Assembly (NCBI GenBank): GCA_003216355.1
Contig: QCIX01000001.1
Span: forward strand, 105,799-169,798
DNA length: 64,000 bases
Source of the DNA: Prochlorococcus sp. AG-402-N23
Lineage (GTDB): Bacteria > Cyanobacteriota > Cyanobacteriia > PCC-6307 > Cyanobiaceae
Direction: 5' to 3'
Every line of letters starts with the position of its first letter. Within the stretch, counting starts at the first letter, position 1. The position numbers were made by a program, and so were the translations under genes. Of the stretch, positions 41,597-50,992 are shown in pieces. The notes under the pieces were generated by a model. That model saw only the letters and a list, made by a program, of their open reading frames with translations. It did not search any database and was not told the DNA's origin.

Positions 41597-44008
41597 ATGC
41601 AAGAGAAAATTTATTCTAAAAAATTATATTCAAATAACACCTTAGAAGAAGAATCTATAAGCCTTTTAGAGTGGGATTCATTAAAAACGCATTTATCTTC
41701 CTTCGCCCTAACGGAAATGGGTAAACGAGCAATTTTAAGTTTTGGTATTCCTTCAGAATACGAATCATCTAAAAGACTTTTGAATGAAACTGTTGAAATA
41801 ACTCAGCTAGAAAATAATTTAGATAAATCAATTAGTTTTTCTGGTGTTTTTGATATTAGTAGAAATATTGAAATTTGTTCCAAGGGAGGTGTAATTTCAT
41901 CTTCTGAATTGTTAGAAATAGCGAAAACAATTGCTGCAGCAAGAAATTTAAAAAAAATCTTATTAGATTTTGAACAAAGGCCTTATATTTCATCATTTAC
42001 AAAAAATTTAATTGACCATCAGAATATCGAAACGATTTTTAAAAAAGGCATTGAATCGAATGGAAGGATTTCAGACAATGCTAGTAATGAACTATCTATT
42101 CTCAGAAAAGAATTTTTATCTAAGAAACTTGAAAGAAAAATATTAGTTGAGAAATTTATTCAAAAGAATTTAGCTTATTTGCAAGATACTACTATTGGAG
42201 ATCGATATGGCAGGCCTGTTTTAGCAGTGAAAGTTAATTATGTAGATAAATTTAAAGGCATAATTCATGACTCTTCATCTTCGGGAAATACAGTATATTT
42301 TGAGCCTGAAAGTGTAGTAACTAAAGGTAATAAGATTGCTTCATTAGAGGCTAGGATCACAGCAGAAGAATTTAAATTACTTAAAAAATGGTCCCAGGTT
42401 GTTAATGATAATTCAGAAAATCTTGTTGAAATGGCATCCATTTTATTGAGATTAGAAAATGCGCTAACTCGTGCAAGATATTCGAAATGGATTGGAGGCA
42501 AAACTCCTACATTTGAGAAAAATCCTATTATTTCTTTAATTGGTTTTTCTCATCCGTTATTGATTTGGGAACATAAGAAAAAAGGAGCCCCTCCCCCAGT
42601 GGCTGTTGATTTTTATATAAATAGAAATATTAAGGTTGTAGCTATTACAGGTCCAAATACTGGAGGTAAAACGGCAGCTTTAAAAGGTTTGGGTTTGTCT
42701 TTACTTATGGCTAGAGCAGGATTATTGATACCTTCAACTAATAATCCTATTATCCCTTTTTGTCCAAATATATATGTGGATATAGGAGATAATCAATCAT
42801 TAGAAGAAAATTTATCTACCTTCAGTGGGCATATATCCCGCATAAAAGAGATATTAGATTCACTTGATTATAAGAAAGGATTATCAGTTGTTTTGTTAGA
42901 TGAGATTGGATCTGGCACAGATCCTCTTGAAGGAAGTGCTCTGGCGATGGCTTTATTAAAACAATTTGCAAATAAATCTGATATCACCTTAGCAACTACA
43001 CATTATGGAGATATTAAGGCTTTAAAATATAAAGACTCAAGATTTGAAAACGTATCAGTTGCCTTTGATGAGGATTCTTTGAAGCCAAAATATATACTCA
43101 ACTGGGGTATTCCTGGAAGAAGTAATGCCTTGTCAATTTCAAAAAGACTCGGTCTCGATGAAAGCATACTTAATGAAGCTGCAAATTATTTAAAGCCAAA
43201 AGAAGTTGATCAAATTAACAGTATTATAAAAGGACTTGAGGAAGAAAGGATTAAACAACAAAATTCTGCAGAAGCGGCTGCAGAATTGATTGCAAGGACT
43301 GAAATATTACATGATGAACTGAAAAGAAATTATGAATATCAAAAAATAAATGCTGAAAAAATCCAAGAAATTGAAAGGTCCAAACTATCAAAACATATTG
43401 TATCCGCTAAAAAAGAGGTAATAGATTTGATTAAAAAATTAAGAGATAAAAATGTTAATGGAGAGGATACGAGAATTATTGGAAAAAGATTAAAAGAAAT
43501 TGAGACGGAACATTTAACCCAAAAAAAATTTGAAAAGTCAATATCATGGAATCCTCAGGTAGGCGATTTTGTAAAAATTAAAAGTCTAAATAGTACGGGA
43601 CAAATTGTAGATTTAGATAAAAAAGTTGGTTTTTATGAAGTTAAATGTGGTTCATTCAGAAGCACATTATCAGTAAATGACTTTGAAGGTATTAATGGAG
43701 AAAAGCCTAATTTCAAAAGGTCAAAAATTGACATCCAGTCTACAAGAGAAGATTTTTCTTTTTCTAAAATTAGAACGAGTAAAAATACAATTGACGTAAG
43801 AGGGTTAAGAGTTCATGAAGCTGAAATAATTATTGAGGAGAAAATTAGAAAATTTCATGGACCGCTATGGATTGTTCATGGAATTGGCACAGGGAAATTA
43901 AAAAAAGGACTAAGAAATTGGTTATCAGGTTTAAATTATGTTGATAAGATTGAAGATGCAGCCAACAACGAGGGTGGACCTGGTTGCAGTATTGCGTGGA
44001 TAAAATAA
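41597..44008 (+). CDS. mutS2: MutS2 endonuclease/ATPase
   Basis: TGPNTGGKTAALKGLGLSLLMARAG, DEIGSGTDPLEGSALA, C-terminal Smr domain. Confidence 0.97.
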   Translation: MQEKIYSKKLYSNNTLEEESISLLEWDSLKTHLSSFALTEMGKRAILSFGIPSEYESSKRLLNETVEITQLENNLDKSISFSGVFDISRNIEICSKGGVISSSELLEIAKTIAAARNLKKILLDFEQRPYISSFTKNLIDHQNIETIFKKGIESNGRISDNASNELSILRKEFLSKKLERKILVEKFIQKNLAYLQDTTIGDRYGRPVLAVKVNYVDKFKGIIHDSSSSGNTVYFEPESVVTKGNKIASLEARITAEEFKLLKKWSQVVNDNSENLVEMASILLRLENALTRARYSKWIGGKTPTFEKNPIISLIGFSHPLLIWEHKKKGAPPPVAVDFYINRNIKVVAITGPNTGGKTAALKGLGLSLLMARAGLLIPSTNNPIIPFCPNIYVDIGDNQSLEENLSTFSGHISRIKEILDSLDYKKGLSVVLLDEIGSGTDPLEGSALAMALLKQFANKSDITLATTHYGDIKALKYKDSRFENVSVAFDEDSLKPKYILNWGIPGRSNALSISKRLGLDESILNEAANYLKPKEVDQINSIIKGLEEERIKQQNSAEAAAELIARTEILHDELKRNYEYQKINAEKIQEIERSKLSKHIVSAKKEVIDLIKKLRDKNVNGEDTRIIGKRLKEIETEHLTQKKFEKSISWNPQVGDFVKIKSLNSTGQIVDLDKKVGFYEVKCGSFRSTLSVNDFEGINGEKPNFKRSKIDIQSTREDFSFSKIRTSKNTIDVRGLRVHEAEIIIEEKIRKFHGPLWIVHGIGTGKLKKGLRNWLSGLNYVDKIEDAANNEGGPGCSIAWIK

Positions 44009-44050
44009 AATTTAAAAATACCTAGAAAACAATTTAATAAGCTTATTTAA

Positions 44051-45034
44051 GTGCAATTTATTGATCAAGCAAACATTATTCTTAAAGCTGGAAAAGGTGG
44101 AAATGGAATAGTTTCATTTAGAAGAGAAAAATTCGTTCCTGCTGGAGGACCTTCGGGCGGAAATGGTGGCAGAGGGGGTTCAGTTATTTTGATGGCTGAT
44201 AATAATCTTCAAACTTTATTAGATTTCAAATTCAAACGTGAAATAATTGCTGAAGATGGATGCAAAGGAGGTCCTAATAAGAGATCAGGTGCTTCAGGTG
44301 AGGATACAATCCTTAAAGTACCCTGCGGTACAGAAATAAGGGATATTAAAACTGGCATTATTTTAGGAGACTTAACTAAAGATAAACAGAGTTTAAACAT
44401 TGCCATTGGAGGAAGAGGTGGACATGGTAATGCTTACTATTTAAGTAATCAAAATAGAGCCCCAGAATCTTTCACTGAAGGAAAAGATGGTGAGATATGG
44501 GAGGTTCAATTAGAACTAAAACTTCTTGCAGAGGTTGGGATTATAGGCCTTCCAAATGCTGGGAAAAGTACTTTGATTTCTGTTGTTTCATCTGCGCGTC
44601 CAAAAATCGCAAATTATCCTTTCACCACTCTAATACCTAACTTAGGCGTAGTAAGAAAAATTGATGGGAATGGTTGCCTTTTTGCGGATATTCCTGGATT
44701 AATATCAGGGGCAGCTGATGGAGTAGGTTTAGGGCATGATTTTTTAAGGCACATCCAAAGAACGAAGATACTTGTTCACTTAATTGATGCAATTGCAGAA
44801 AATCCTTTACATGATTTTGAGATAATTGAGCAGGAATTAAAAAAATATGGGAAAGGTCTTTTAGATAAAGAGAGGATAATAGTATTGAATAAAATGGAGC
44901 TGGTAGATGATGATTATTTGAAAATACTTTCAAAAAAGTTAGAAGATTTATCTAAAAAGAAAGTTTTAGTTATTTCTTCATCTTTAAAAAAAGGTTTATC
45001 TTCACTGCTTTCTGAAGTATGGAAAAGAATCTAA
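44051..45034 (+). CDS. obgE: GTPase ObgE/CgtA
   Basis: Obg Gly-rich domain, [32 protein letters not shown] start. Confidence 0.97.
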   Translation: MQFIDQANIILKAGKGGNGIVSFRREKFVPAGGPSGGNGGRGGSVILMADNNLQTLLDFKFKREIIAEDGCKGGPNKRSGASGEDTILKVPCGTEIRDIKTGIILGDLTKDKQSLNIAIGGRGGHGNAYYLSNQNRAPESFTEGKDGEIWEVQLELKLLAEVGIIGLPNAGKSTLISVVSSARPKIANYPFTTLIPNLGVVRKIDGNGCLFADIPGLISGAADGVGLGHDFLRHIQRTKILVHLIDAIAENPLHDFEIIEQELKKYGKGLLDKERIIVLNKMELVDDDYLKILSKKLEDLSKKKVLVISSSLKKGLSSLLSEVWKRI

Positions 45035-45120
45035 CTTAAGTTTAAAAATTGTTGTGTAAAAAAAACACTTGATTTAATAATGAAAATTAGTCATAAATAA
45101 GATACTTCTTTAAACACAAT

Positions 45121-45303
45121 ATGAATTTCTATACTTGCTTTGATAAACAAGGAAAAATAATAGCTAGATGTCAAACCATTCAAGATATTGAGGTTTTGAA
45201 GAAAATGGGAAGACCAATAGTAGAAGTAAAGGAAATGAAAAATGAGGAGTCGGTTGTATGTTCCCTTACAGGAAGTCCATCCGACTTTAATAGAGATTAC
45301 TAA
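45121..45303 (+). CDS. small conserved hypothetical protein
   Basis: MNFYTCFDKQGKIIARCQTIQDIEVLKKMGRPIVEVKEM; followed by a terminator. Confidence 0.75.
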   Translation: MNFYTCFDKQGKIIARCQTIQDIEVLKKMGRPIVEVKEMKNEESVVCSLTGSPSDFNRDY

Positions 45304-45315
45304 TAGAATTAACAA

Positions 45316-45344
45316 ATAAAAAAGGGCTTTTAGAGCCCTTTTTA
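45316..45344. terminator. bidirectional rho-independent terminator between convergent genes
   Basis: AAAAAGGGCT tttag AGCCCTTTTT. Confidence 0.85.
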
Positions 45345-45370
45345 TTGTGCATTATCTATCAAAAGAAAAC

Positions 45371-45589
45371 TTAATCATCATAAACAAGACATTCTGGTTC
45401 GTCCGGATTGGCATCGCAGAATAGTTCCAAAGCATTAGGGTCATGTTTATCCTCTGGATGATGATCCTTATATTCTTCGAGTTCTTTTAGCTCTTCAGTT
45501 AAATGTCTGACCTTTGGAAGATTGCCCTCTGCTTTTGCAGATTCGATTTCCGATTGATCTTTTTGGATGTGTTCGTCAATGGATTTCAT
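45371..45589 (-). CDS. cp12: CP12-domain protein
   Basis: C-terminal NALELFCDANPDEPECLVYDD matches the CP12 C-terminal Cys-loop. Confidence 0.88.
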   Translation of the reverse strand: MKSIDEHIQKDQSEIESAKAEGNLPKVRHLTEELKELEEYKDHHPEDKHDPNALELFCDANPDEPECLVYDD

Positions 45590-45716
45590 TTTAAGCTTTT
45601 CGTACTTTAGTAGACATACATAACATAGTTAATTTCTATTGAAATTGCATTATCTATGAACTATATAAGTGTTCATTACAACATCATTTTTTTTTCGAAA
45701 TTGATTTATGTATTTT

Positions 45717-46661
45717 TTAGGACTCTAATCTCACTATCTCCTCTAATGATGGTAAAACTGGGATTAGTTGATTTGGGTTTAAAGGGAATAAAGCTTTGTA
45801 GTAATCTTTTTTCCATTCATTGTCGAAGCATGTCCTATTTACATTATATAAGTTAAAGAATTTTAATCTCCATTCAATAATCTTTTCGAAACTTGATAGT
45901 TCTTTTTCAGTACATTTGAAAAGTTTGCTATATATCAATTCCCATCTTATAAGCGTTGGAAAAAGGTAAATATCTGCGTAGGTTAACTCTTCTCCAAATA
46001 TCCAGTCCCCTTTGTTTTTCTGTAGTAAATTTTCAACTTCATTTAAACCTGCGAAAAGATTTTGACTTGCTTTTTCGTAAGCTGACTGGTTTCTGGCGAA
46101 ACCACATTTATATACGCCATCATTAATGCTGTTATTAATTAAATCTAAAAATTTTTGATTACACTTTTTAATACTTAATGCCTTATATTTAGATTCACTT
46201 TTTATTGAATTGAGTAGTCTTATAATCTGTGAACTTTCATTAGACAATATATTTACTTCATCTTTTACAAAACTAATTAAAAGAGGTAATGTCGCTCTAA
46301 AAATAATCTTTTTATTAGCTTTTTTGTAGAGGTCTGAAAGTCTAATACATCCTTTAATCTTTGTATTGAAAATCCATTCGCCATGCTCAACATCTGCTTT
46401 TAAAAAAATAACCTTAACTTTTTTTGATAATTGTTTTATTTCGTGGACGAGTAAAGTTCTTTGACACCATGGACAAGAATTGCCTACCAATAAATAAATT
46501 TGTCCATTCTCTTTATTAATATCGTATTCATTATCAATTGTTATACCTTTAGGCCTTTTATAGTTACCATGTAGATCTGATGGTGCGAAGCCATTCATTA
46601 GTTGGGTCCAAAACCAAAACCAGAATTTTTTGGTGGCCTTAATAAGGTATTTATTTTGCAT
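45717..46661 (-). CDS. glutathione S-transferase / glutathionyl-hydroquinone-reductase-like protein
   Basis: LVGNSCPWCQRTLLVHEIKQL; GST C-domain GDWIFGEELTYADIYLFPTLIRWE. Confidence 0.82.
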   Translation of the reverse strand: MQNKYLIKATKKFWFWFWTQLMNGFAPSDLHGNYKRPKGITIDNEYDINKENGQIYLLVGNSCPWCQRTLLVHEIKQLSKKVKVIFLKADVEHGEWIFNTKIKGCIRLSDLYKKANKKIIFRATLPLLISFVKDEVNILSNESSQIIRLLNSIKSESKYKALSIKKCNQKFLDLINNSINDGVYKCGFARNQSAYEKASQNLFAGLNEVENLLQKNKGDWIFGEELTYADIYLFPTLIRWELIYSKLFKCTEKELSSFEKIIEWRLKFFNLYNVNRTCFDNEWKKDYYKALFPLNPNQLIPVLPSLEEIVRLES

Positions 46662-46684
46662 AAAATTTTATTTTTAAAGAAAAA

Positions 46685-47590
46685 ATGACTGTTCAAAGAA
46701 TACTTATCGTGTCAGGCACTCATGGGAATGAAATTAATCCTGTTTGGGCGGTTAAACAATTTAATAAAGAGGGAAATAGTTTAAATCATGGTATTCAGTA
46801 TGAATACATCATAGGTAATCCTGTTGCCTATGAAAAAGGGTGCAGATATATAGATGTAGATTTAAATAGATCTTTTAAAGAAAGTGAGAATTTTGATCAA
46901 CACAAGAATAGCTTTTATGAAACAAATAGAGCCAATTTTTTAGTAGATCAATTTGGAATTGACGGATCTAAACCCTGTCAAATTGCAATCGATTTGCACA
47001 CCACTACTGCAAATATGGGAACTAGCATTGTTTTGTATGGGAGGAGATTCAAAGATTTTTGTTTAGCTGCATTACTGCAGAACAAATTTGGATTGCCTAT
47101 TTATTTGCACGAAAAAGATAAAGCTCAAACAGGCTTTCTTGTAGAAGCTTGGCCATGTGGTTTAGTTATTGAAATAGGAGCTGTAGCACAAAATTTTTAT
47201 GATCCAAAAATCATAGATAGATTCTTTCTAATAATTAGCTCCCTAAGGGAAGAGATAGATAAATTAAAAAACAACCTTATAGAACTTCCAAAGGAATTGG
47301 TTGTTCATGTTCATCAAGGGAGTATAGATTATCCAAGAGATGAAAAAGGAGATATTGATGGTCTAATTCATCCTGAGAGAATAAATCAAGATTGGAAAAT
47401 GATTAAAAAAGGAGATCCATTATTTCTGGATAGCCAAGGAATAAATCACAAATATGACGGAGACCAATTGATTTGGCCTGTTTTTATTGGAGAAGTTGCT
47501 TATAAGGAAAAAAAAATTGCCATGAGCTACACAAAAAAAGAAGTGATTTGTTCCAAAAAACAATGGGTTCAAGAGTTTGAAAGTCTTTAA
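46685..47590 (+). CDS. aspartoacylase-like carboxypeptidase
   Basis: VSGTHGNEINPVW, DVDLNRSF, IDLHTTTANMG. Confidence 0.92.
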   Translation: MTVQRILIVSGTHGNEINPVWAVKQFNKEGNSLNHGIQYEYIIGNPVAYEKGCRYIDVDLNRSFKESENFDQHKNSFYETNRANFLVDQFGIDGSKPCQIAIDLHTTTANMGTSIVLYGRRFKDFCLAALLQNKFGLPIYLHEKDKAQTGFLVEAWPCGLVIEIGAVAQNFYDPKIIDRFFLIISSLREEIDKLKNNLIELPKELVVHVHQGSIDYPRDEKGDIDGLIHPERINQDWKMIKKGDPLFLDSQGINHKYDGDQLIWPVFIGEVAYKEKKIAMSYTKKEVICSKKQWVQEFESL

Positions 47591-47707
47591 ATTAAGAAAC
47601 AGGAACAATAAATCTCTGAAAACTAATAAGGATTTTTTATCTAATAGATAAGTTTATTTAATATTCAATACTTTTATTTTTTTTGCTAACTCTTAAACCT
47701 TAAAATC

Positions 47708-47836
47708 CTAAATTCTTTCACTCCAGTAAATAACAGCTCCAAAAGCCTCTAATTGCAGTCTTCTATGCTTAGCCTCTCTTAAGGAAACTACCTCTTTCGA
47801 TCTTTTTCCGTTAAGAAGCCATTCGATTATTACCAA
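47708..47836 (-). CDS. putative unlisted 42-aa protein divergent from psbA
   Basis: TTG 47836: (M)VIIEWLLNGKRSKEVVSLREAKHRRLQLEAFGAVIYWSERI-stop; charged protein-like composition. Confidence 0.55.
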   Translation of the reverse strand: MVIIEWLLNGKRSKEVVSLREAKHRRLQLEAFGAVIYWSERI

Positions 47837-47924
47837 GTTAAATCCTCAATAACAAAGAAAATATTAAGACATTGAGGTTCTTTTCTTTGATATTGCAAAA
47901 AATAAGTTTACTTAAAGAAAAAAA

Positions 47925-48023
47925 TTTACACATTTTTAGCGATTTTGGTCTAAAATCTTCGAAGCGGATTTATTTTCCGTTTTTATTTACACGTCTCACT
48001 TTAGAGACATACTTTACGAACTC
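47925..48023 (+). promoter_or_regulatory. psbA promoter and structured 5' UTR
   Basis: TTTACA ... TAAAAT (47951-47956); hairpins CGGA/TCCG (47965-47979) and GTCTC/GAGAC (47993-48008) before the ATG. Confidence 0.45.
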
Positions 48024-49106
48024 ATGACAACTATTCAGCAGCAGCGTTCTTCGCTGTTAAAAGGTTGGCCACAGTTTTGTGAGTGGGTAACATCAACTAA
48101 CAACAGAATTTATGTTGGTTGGTTCGGAGTCTTAATGATCCCATGCCTACTTACAGCAGCGGCTTGCTTCATCGTTGCATTCATCGCAGCACCACCAGTA
48201 GACATCGACGGAATTAGAGAGCCAGTTGCTGGTTCATTCCTATATGGAAACAACATCATCTCAGGTGCAGTTGTTCCTTCATCTAATGCTATTGGTCTAC
48301 ACTTCTACCCAATTTGGGAAGCAGCTACTGTAGATGAGTGGTTATATAACGGTGGTCCTTACCAGCTTGTAATTTTCCACTTCCTAATTGGTATCTCAGC
48401 ATACATGGGAAGACAGTGGGAGCTTTCATACCGTTTAGGTATGCGTCCATGGATCTGTGTTGCATACTCTGCACCAGTTTCAGCAGCTTTCGCAGTATTC
48501 CTTGTATACCCATTCGGTCAAGGTTCATTCTCTGACGGAATGCCTCTAGGTATCTCTGGAACATTCAACTTCATGTTTGTTTTCCAGGCAGAGCACAACA
48601 TTCTTATGCATCCCTTCCATATGGCTGGTGTTGCTGGTATGTTCGGAGGATCTTTATTCTCAGCTATGCACGGTTCACTTGTTACTTCATCTCTAATCAG
48701 AGAAACAACTGAGACAGAATCTCAGAACTATGGTTACAAGTTCGGACAAGAAGAAGAAACATATAACATCGTTGCAGCTCATGGCTACTTCGGTCGTTTG
48801 ATTTTCCAATATGCAAGTTTCAACAACAGCAGAAGTCTTCACTTCTTCCTAGCTGTATTCCCAGTTGTTTGTGTATGGTTAACTTCAATGGGTATCTGCA
48901 CAATGGCATTCAACCTTAACGGTTTCAACTTCAACCAGTCAGTTGTTGATGCAAACGGTAAGATTGTTCCTACATGGGGTGACGTTCTTAACAGAGCAAA
49001 CCTAGGTATGGAAGTAATGCACGAGCGTAACGCTCACAACTTCCCACTTGATCTAGCAGCAGCTGAGTCTACAACAGTAGCTCTTTCAGCTCCAGCTATC
49101 GGTTAA
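48024..49106 (+). CDS. psbA: photosystem II D1 protein
   Basis: [31 protein letters not shown]-type core, [14 protein letters not shown] at the D1-130 equivalent. Confidence 0.99.
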   Translation: MTTIQQQRSSLLKGWPQFCEWVTSTNNRIYVGWFGVLMIPCLLTAAACFIVAFIAAPPVDIDGIREPVAGSFLYGNNIISGAVVPSSNAIGLHFYPIWEAATVDEWLYNGGPYQLVIFHFLIGISAYMGRQWELSYRLGMRPWICVAYSAPVSAAFAVFLVYPFGQGSFSDGMPLGISGTFNFMFVFQAEHNILMHPFHMAGVAGMFGGSLFSAMHGSLVTSSLIRETTETESQNYGYKFGQEEETYNIVAAHGYFGRLIFQYASFNNSRSLHFFLAVFPVVCVWLTSMGICTMAFNLNGFNFNQSVVDANGKIVPTWGDVLNRANLGMEVMHERNAHNFPLDLAAAESTTVALSAPAIG

Positions 49107-49127
49107 GCTTAAAGTTCTTAAATTTAC

Positions 49128-49154
49128 AAGCCCCCTTTTAGGGGGCTTTTTTTT
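49128..49154 (+). terminator. rho-independent terminator of psbA
   Basis: AAGCCCCC tttta GGGGGCTT followed by T-tract. Confidence 0.93.
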
Positions 49155-49214
49155 GTTTAATTTTCAATTGGTTTCATATAATGTTTATATATAGATAAAA
49201 CATTTGATATTTCT

Positions 49215-50312
49215 ATGAGTAGTAGTTTTGGAAAAATTTTTCGTGTTAGTACTTTTGGAGAATCACATGGTGGTGCAGTGGGAGTTATCCTTGATGGATG
49301 TCCACCTAAGTTAAAAGTAGATGTAAATCTGATACAAAATGAATTAGATAGGCGCAGACCTGGCCAAAGTGACATTACAACACCCAGAAATGAAGAAGAT
49401 AAAATTGAAATATTAAGTGGCATAAAGGAAGGTTTAACACTTGGAACTCCAATAGCGATGTTGGTAAGAAACAAGGATCAAAGACCAGGAGATTATGATA
49501 ATTTGGAGCAAGTATTTAGACCTTCTCATGCAGATGGTACATATCATCTGAAATATGGAATTCAGGCAAGTTCTGGTGGTGGAAGAGCCTCTGCAAGAGA
49601 AACAATTGGAAGAGTAGCTGCTGGTGCTGTAGCAAAACAATTATTAAAAAACTTCTGTAACACTGAAATACTATCTTGGGTAAAGCGTATACATGATATT
49701 GATTCTGATATAAATAAAGAAAAAATTTCTCTCATCAAAATAGATTCTAATATTGTTAGATGTCCTGATGAAAAGGTATCAGCAGAAATGATAGAGAGAA
49801 TTAAGCAATTAAAGCGTCAAGGAGACTCTTGTGGCGGTGTTATTGAATGTCTAGTAAGAAATGTCCCTTCTGGTCTTGGAATGCCTGTTTTTGATAAATT
49901 AGAAGCTGATTTAGCGAAGGCTTTGATGTCTTTGCCTGCCACGAAAGGCTTTGAAATAGGTTCAGGTTTCTCTGGAACTTATTTAAAAGGAAGCGAACAT
50001 AATGATGCCTTTATTAAATCTGATGATATTAGGAAGTTAAGAACAATATCCAATAATTCAGGCGGTATACAGGGAGGAATAAGTAATGGCGAAAATATTG
50101 AGATGAAGATAGCTTTTAAACCTACAGCAACTATCGGGAAAGAACAGAAAACGGTAAATGCTGAAGGAAAAGAAGTTTTGATGAAAGCAAAAGGGAGACA
50201 TGATCCATGCGTTCTACCAAGAGCAGTTCCTATGGTTGATGCTATGGTCGCTTTAGTACTTGCTGATCATTTACTACTTAATCAAGCTCAATGTGGCTTA
50301 ATCGATAATTAG
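49215..50312 (+). CDS. aroC: chorismate synthase
   Basis: [49 protein letters not shown]. Confidence 0.98.
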   Translation: MSSSFGKIFRVSTFGESHGGAVGVILDGCPPKLKVDVNLIQNELDRRRPGQSDITTPRNEEDKIEILSGIKEGLTLGTPIAMLVRNKDQRPGDYDNLEQVFRPSHADGTYHLKYGIQASSGGGRASARETIGRVAAGAVAKQLLKNFCNTEILSWVKRIHDIDSDINKEKISLIKIDSNIVRCPDEKVSAEMIERIKQLKRQGDSCGGVIECLVRNVPSGLGMPVFDKLEADLAKALMSLPATKGFEIGSGFSGTYLKGSEHNDAFIKSDDIRKLRTISNNSGGIQGGISNGENIEMKIAFKPTATIGKEQKTVNAEGKEVLMKAKGRHDPCVLPRAVPMVDAMVALVLADHLLLNQAQCGLIDN

Positions 50313-50346
50313 TAGTTTTGTTAAATAAATTATATTTATCTTTGAT

Positions 50347-50973
50347 TTAATTATTTTTGAGCCATTCATATATTTTTGGGTCAAATTTTTTTTTAATAAT
50401 ACCTTTATCTCCAATCACGATTGCTTTATATCCTAAAGATTGATAAGTTTTTACATCATTGATTGATAGGCCTCCAGCAGCAATGAAATCAATACTTTCA
50501 AAGTTGAGTATGTCTATAGACCTAGCTTTACTTTTTATTGGATAAATTTTGATAATGTTGCAATTTAAATTTATCGCTTCCTCAAGATCTTTTAAATTTT
50601 TAATTCCGGGTATTAATAAATAATTTTTTGACTTCGAATAATTAAAAAGATCTTTATCCCAAAATTTCATCATAGAAAAATTTAATCCAATTTTTAATGA
50701 ATCTTCTATTGATTGCTTATTAACTATGGAGGCAGAGCCTAAATTAATTTGTGGAAAATTGAGTTTGATTTCGGATACAAAATCCAACCACTTTTTGTTG
50801 TTTGACCAACTTATTTCAATATTTTTTAATCCTAATTTTACTAAGCTTTCTAATTCTTCAAAAAATGAATTTCTTATAGAAGTATTTGAGTAAATATTAT
50901 CTTCCGGTTTTACTAGTAAAAAAAAAGATTCTTTTAGCAGCAAGTCAGAAAAAGAATCTTCTTTAATATTCAT
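50347..50973 (-). CDS. eda: KDPG-aldolase-family protein
   Basis: TIM-barrel aldolase pattern: YLLIPGIKNLKDLEEAI, NIIKIYPI (Schiff-base Lys), FIAAGGLSINDV. Confidence 0.75.
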   Translation of the reverse strand: MNIKEDSFSDLLLKESFFLLVKPEDNIYSNTSIRNSFFEELESLVKLGLKNIEISWSNNKKWLDFVSEIKLNFPQINLGSASIVNKQSIEDSLKIGLNFSMMKFWDKDLFNYSKSKNYLLIPGIKNLKDLEEAINLNCNIIKIYPIKSKARSIDILNFESIDFIAAGGLSINDVKTYQSLGYKAIVIGDKGIIKKKFDPKIYEWLKNN

Positions 50974-50992
50974 TAAATATTTATTTTTTAAA

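Noticed and set aside
45656-45856. 66-aa plus-strand ORF
   Set aside because: Largely antisense to the GST-family gene; hydrophobic low-complexity translation.
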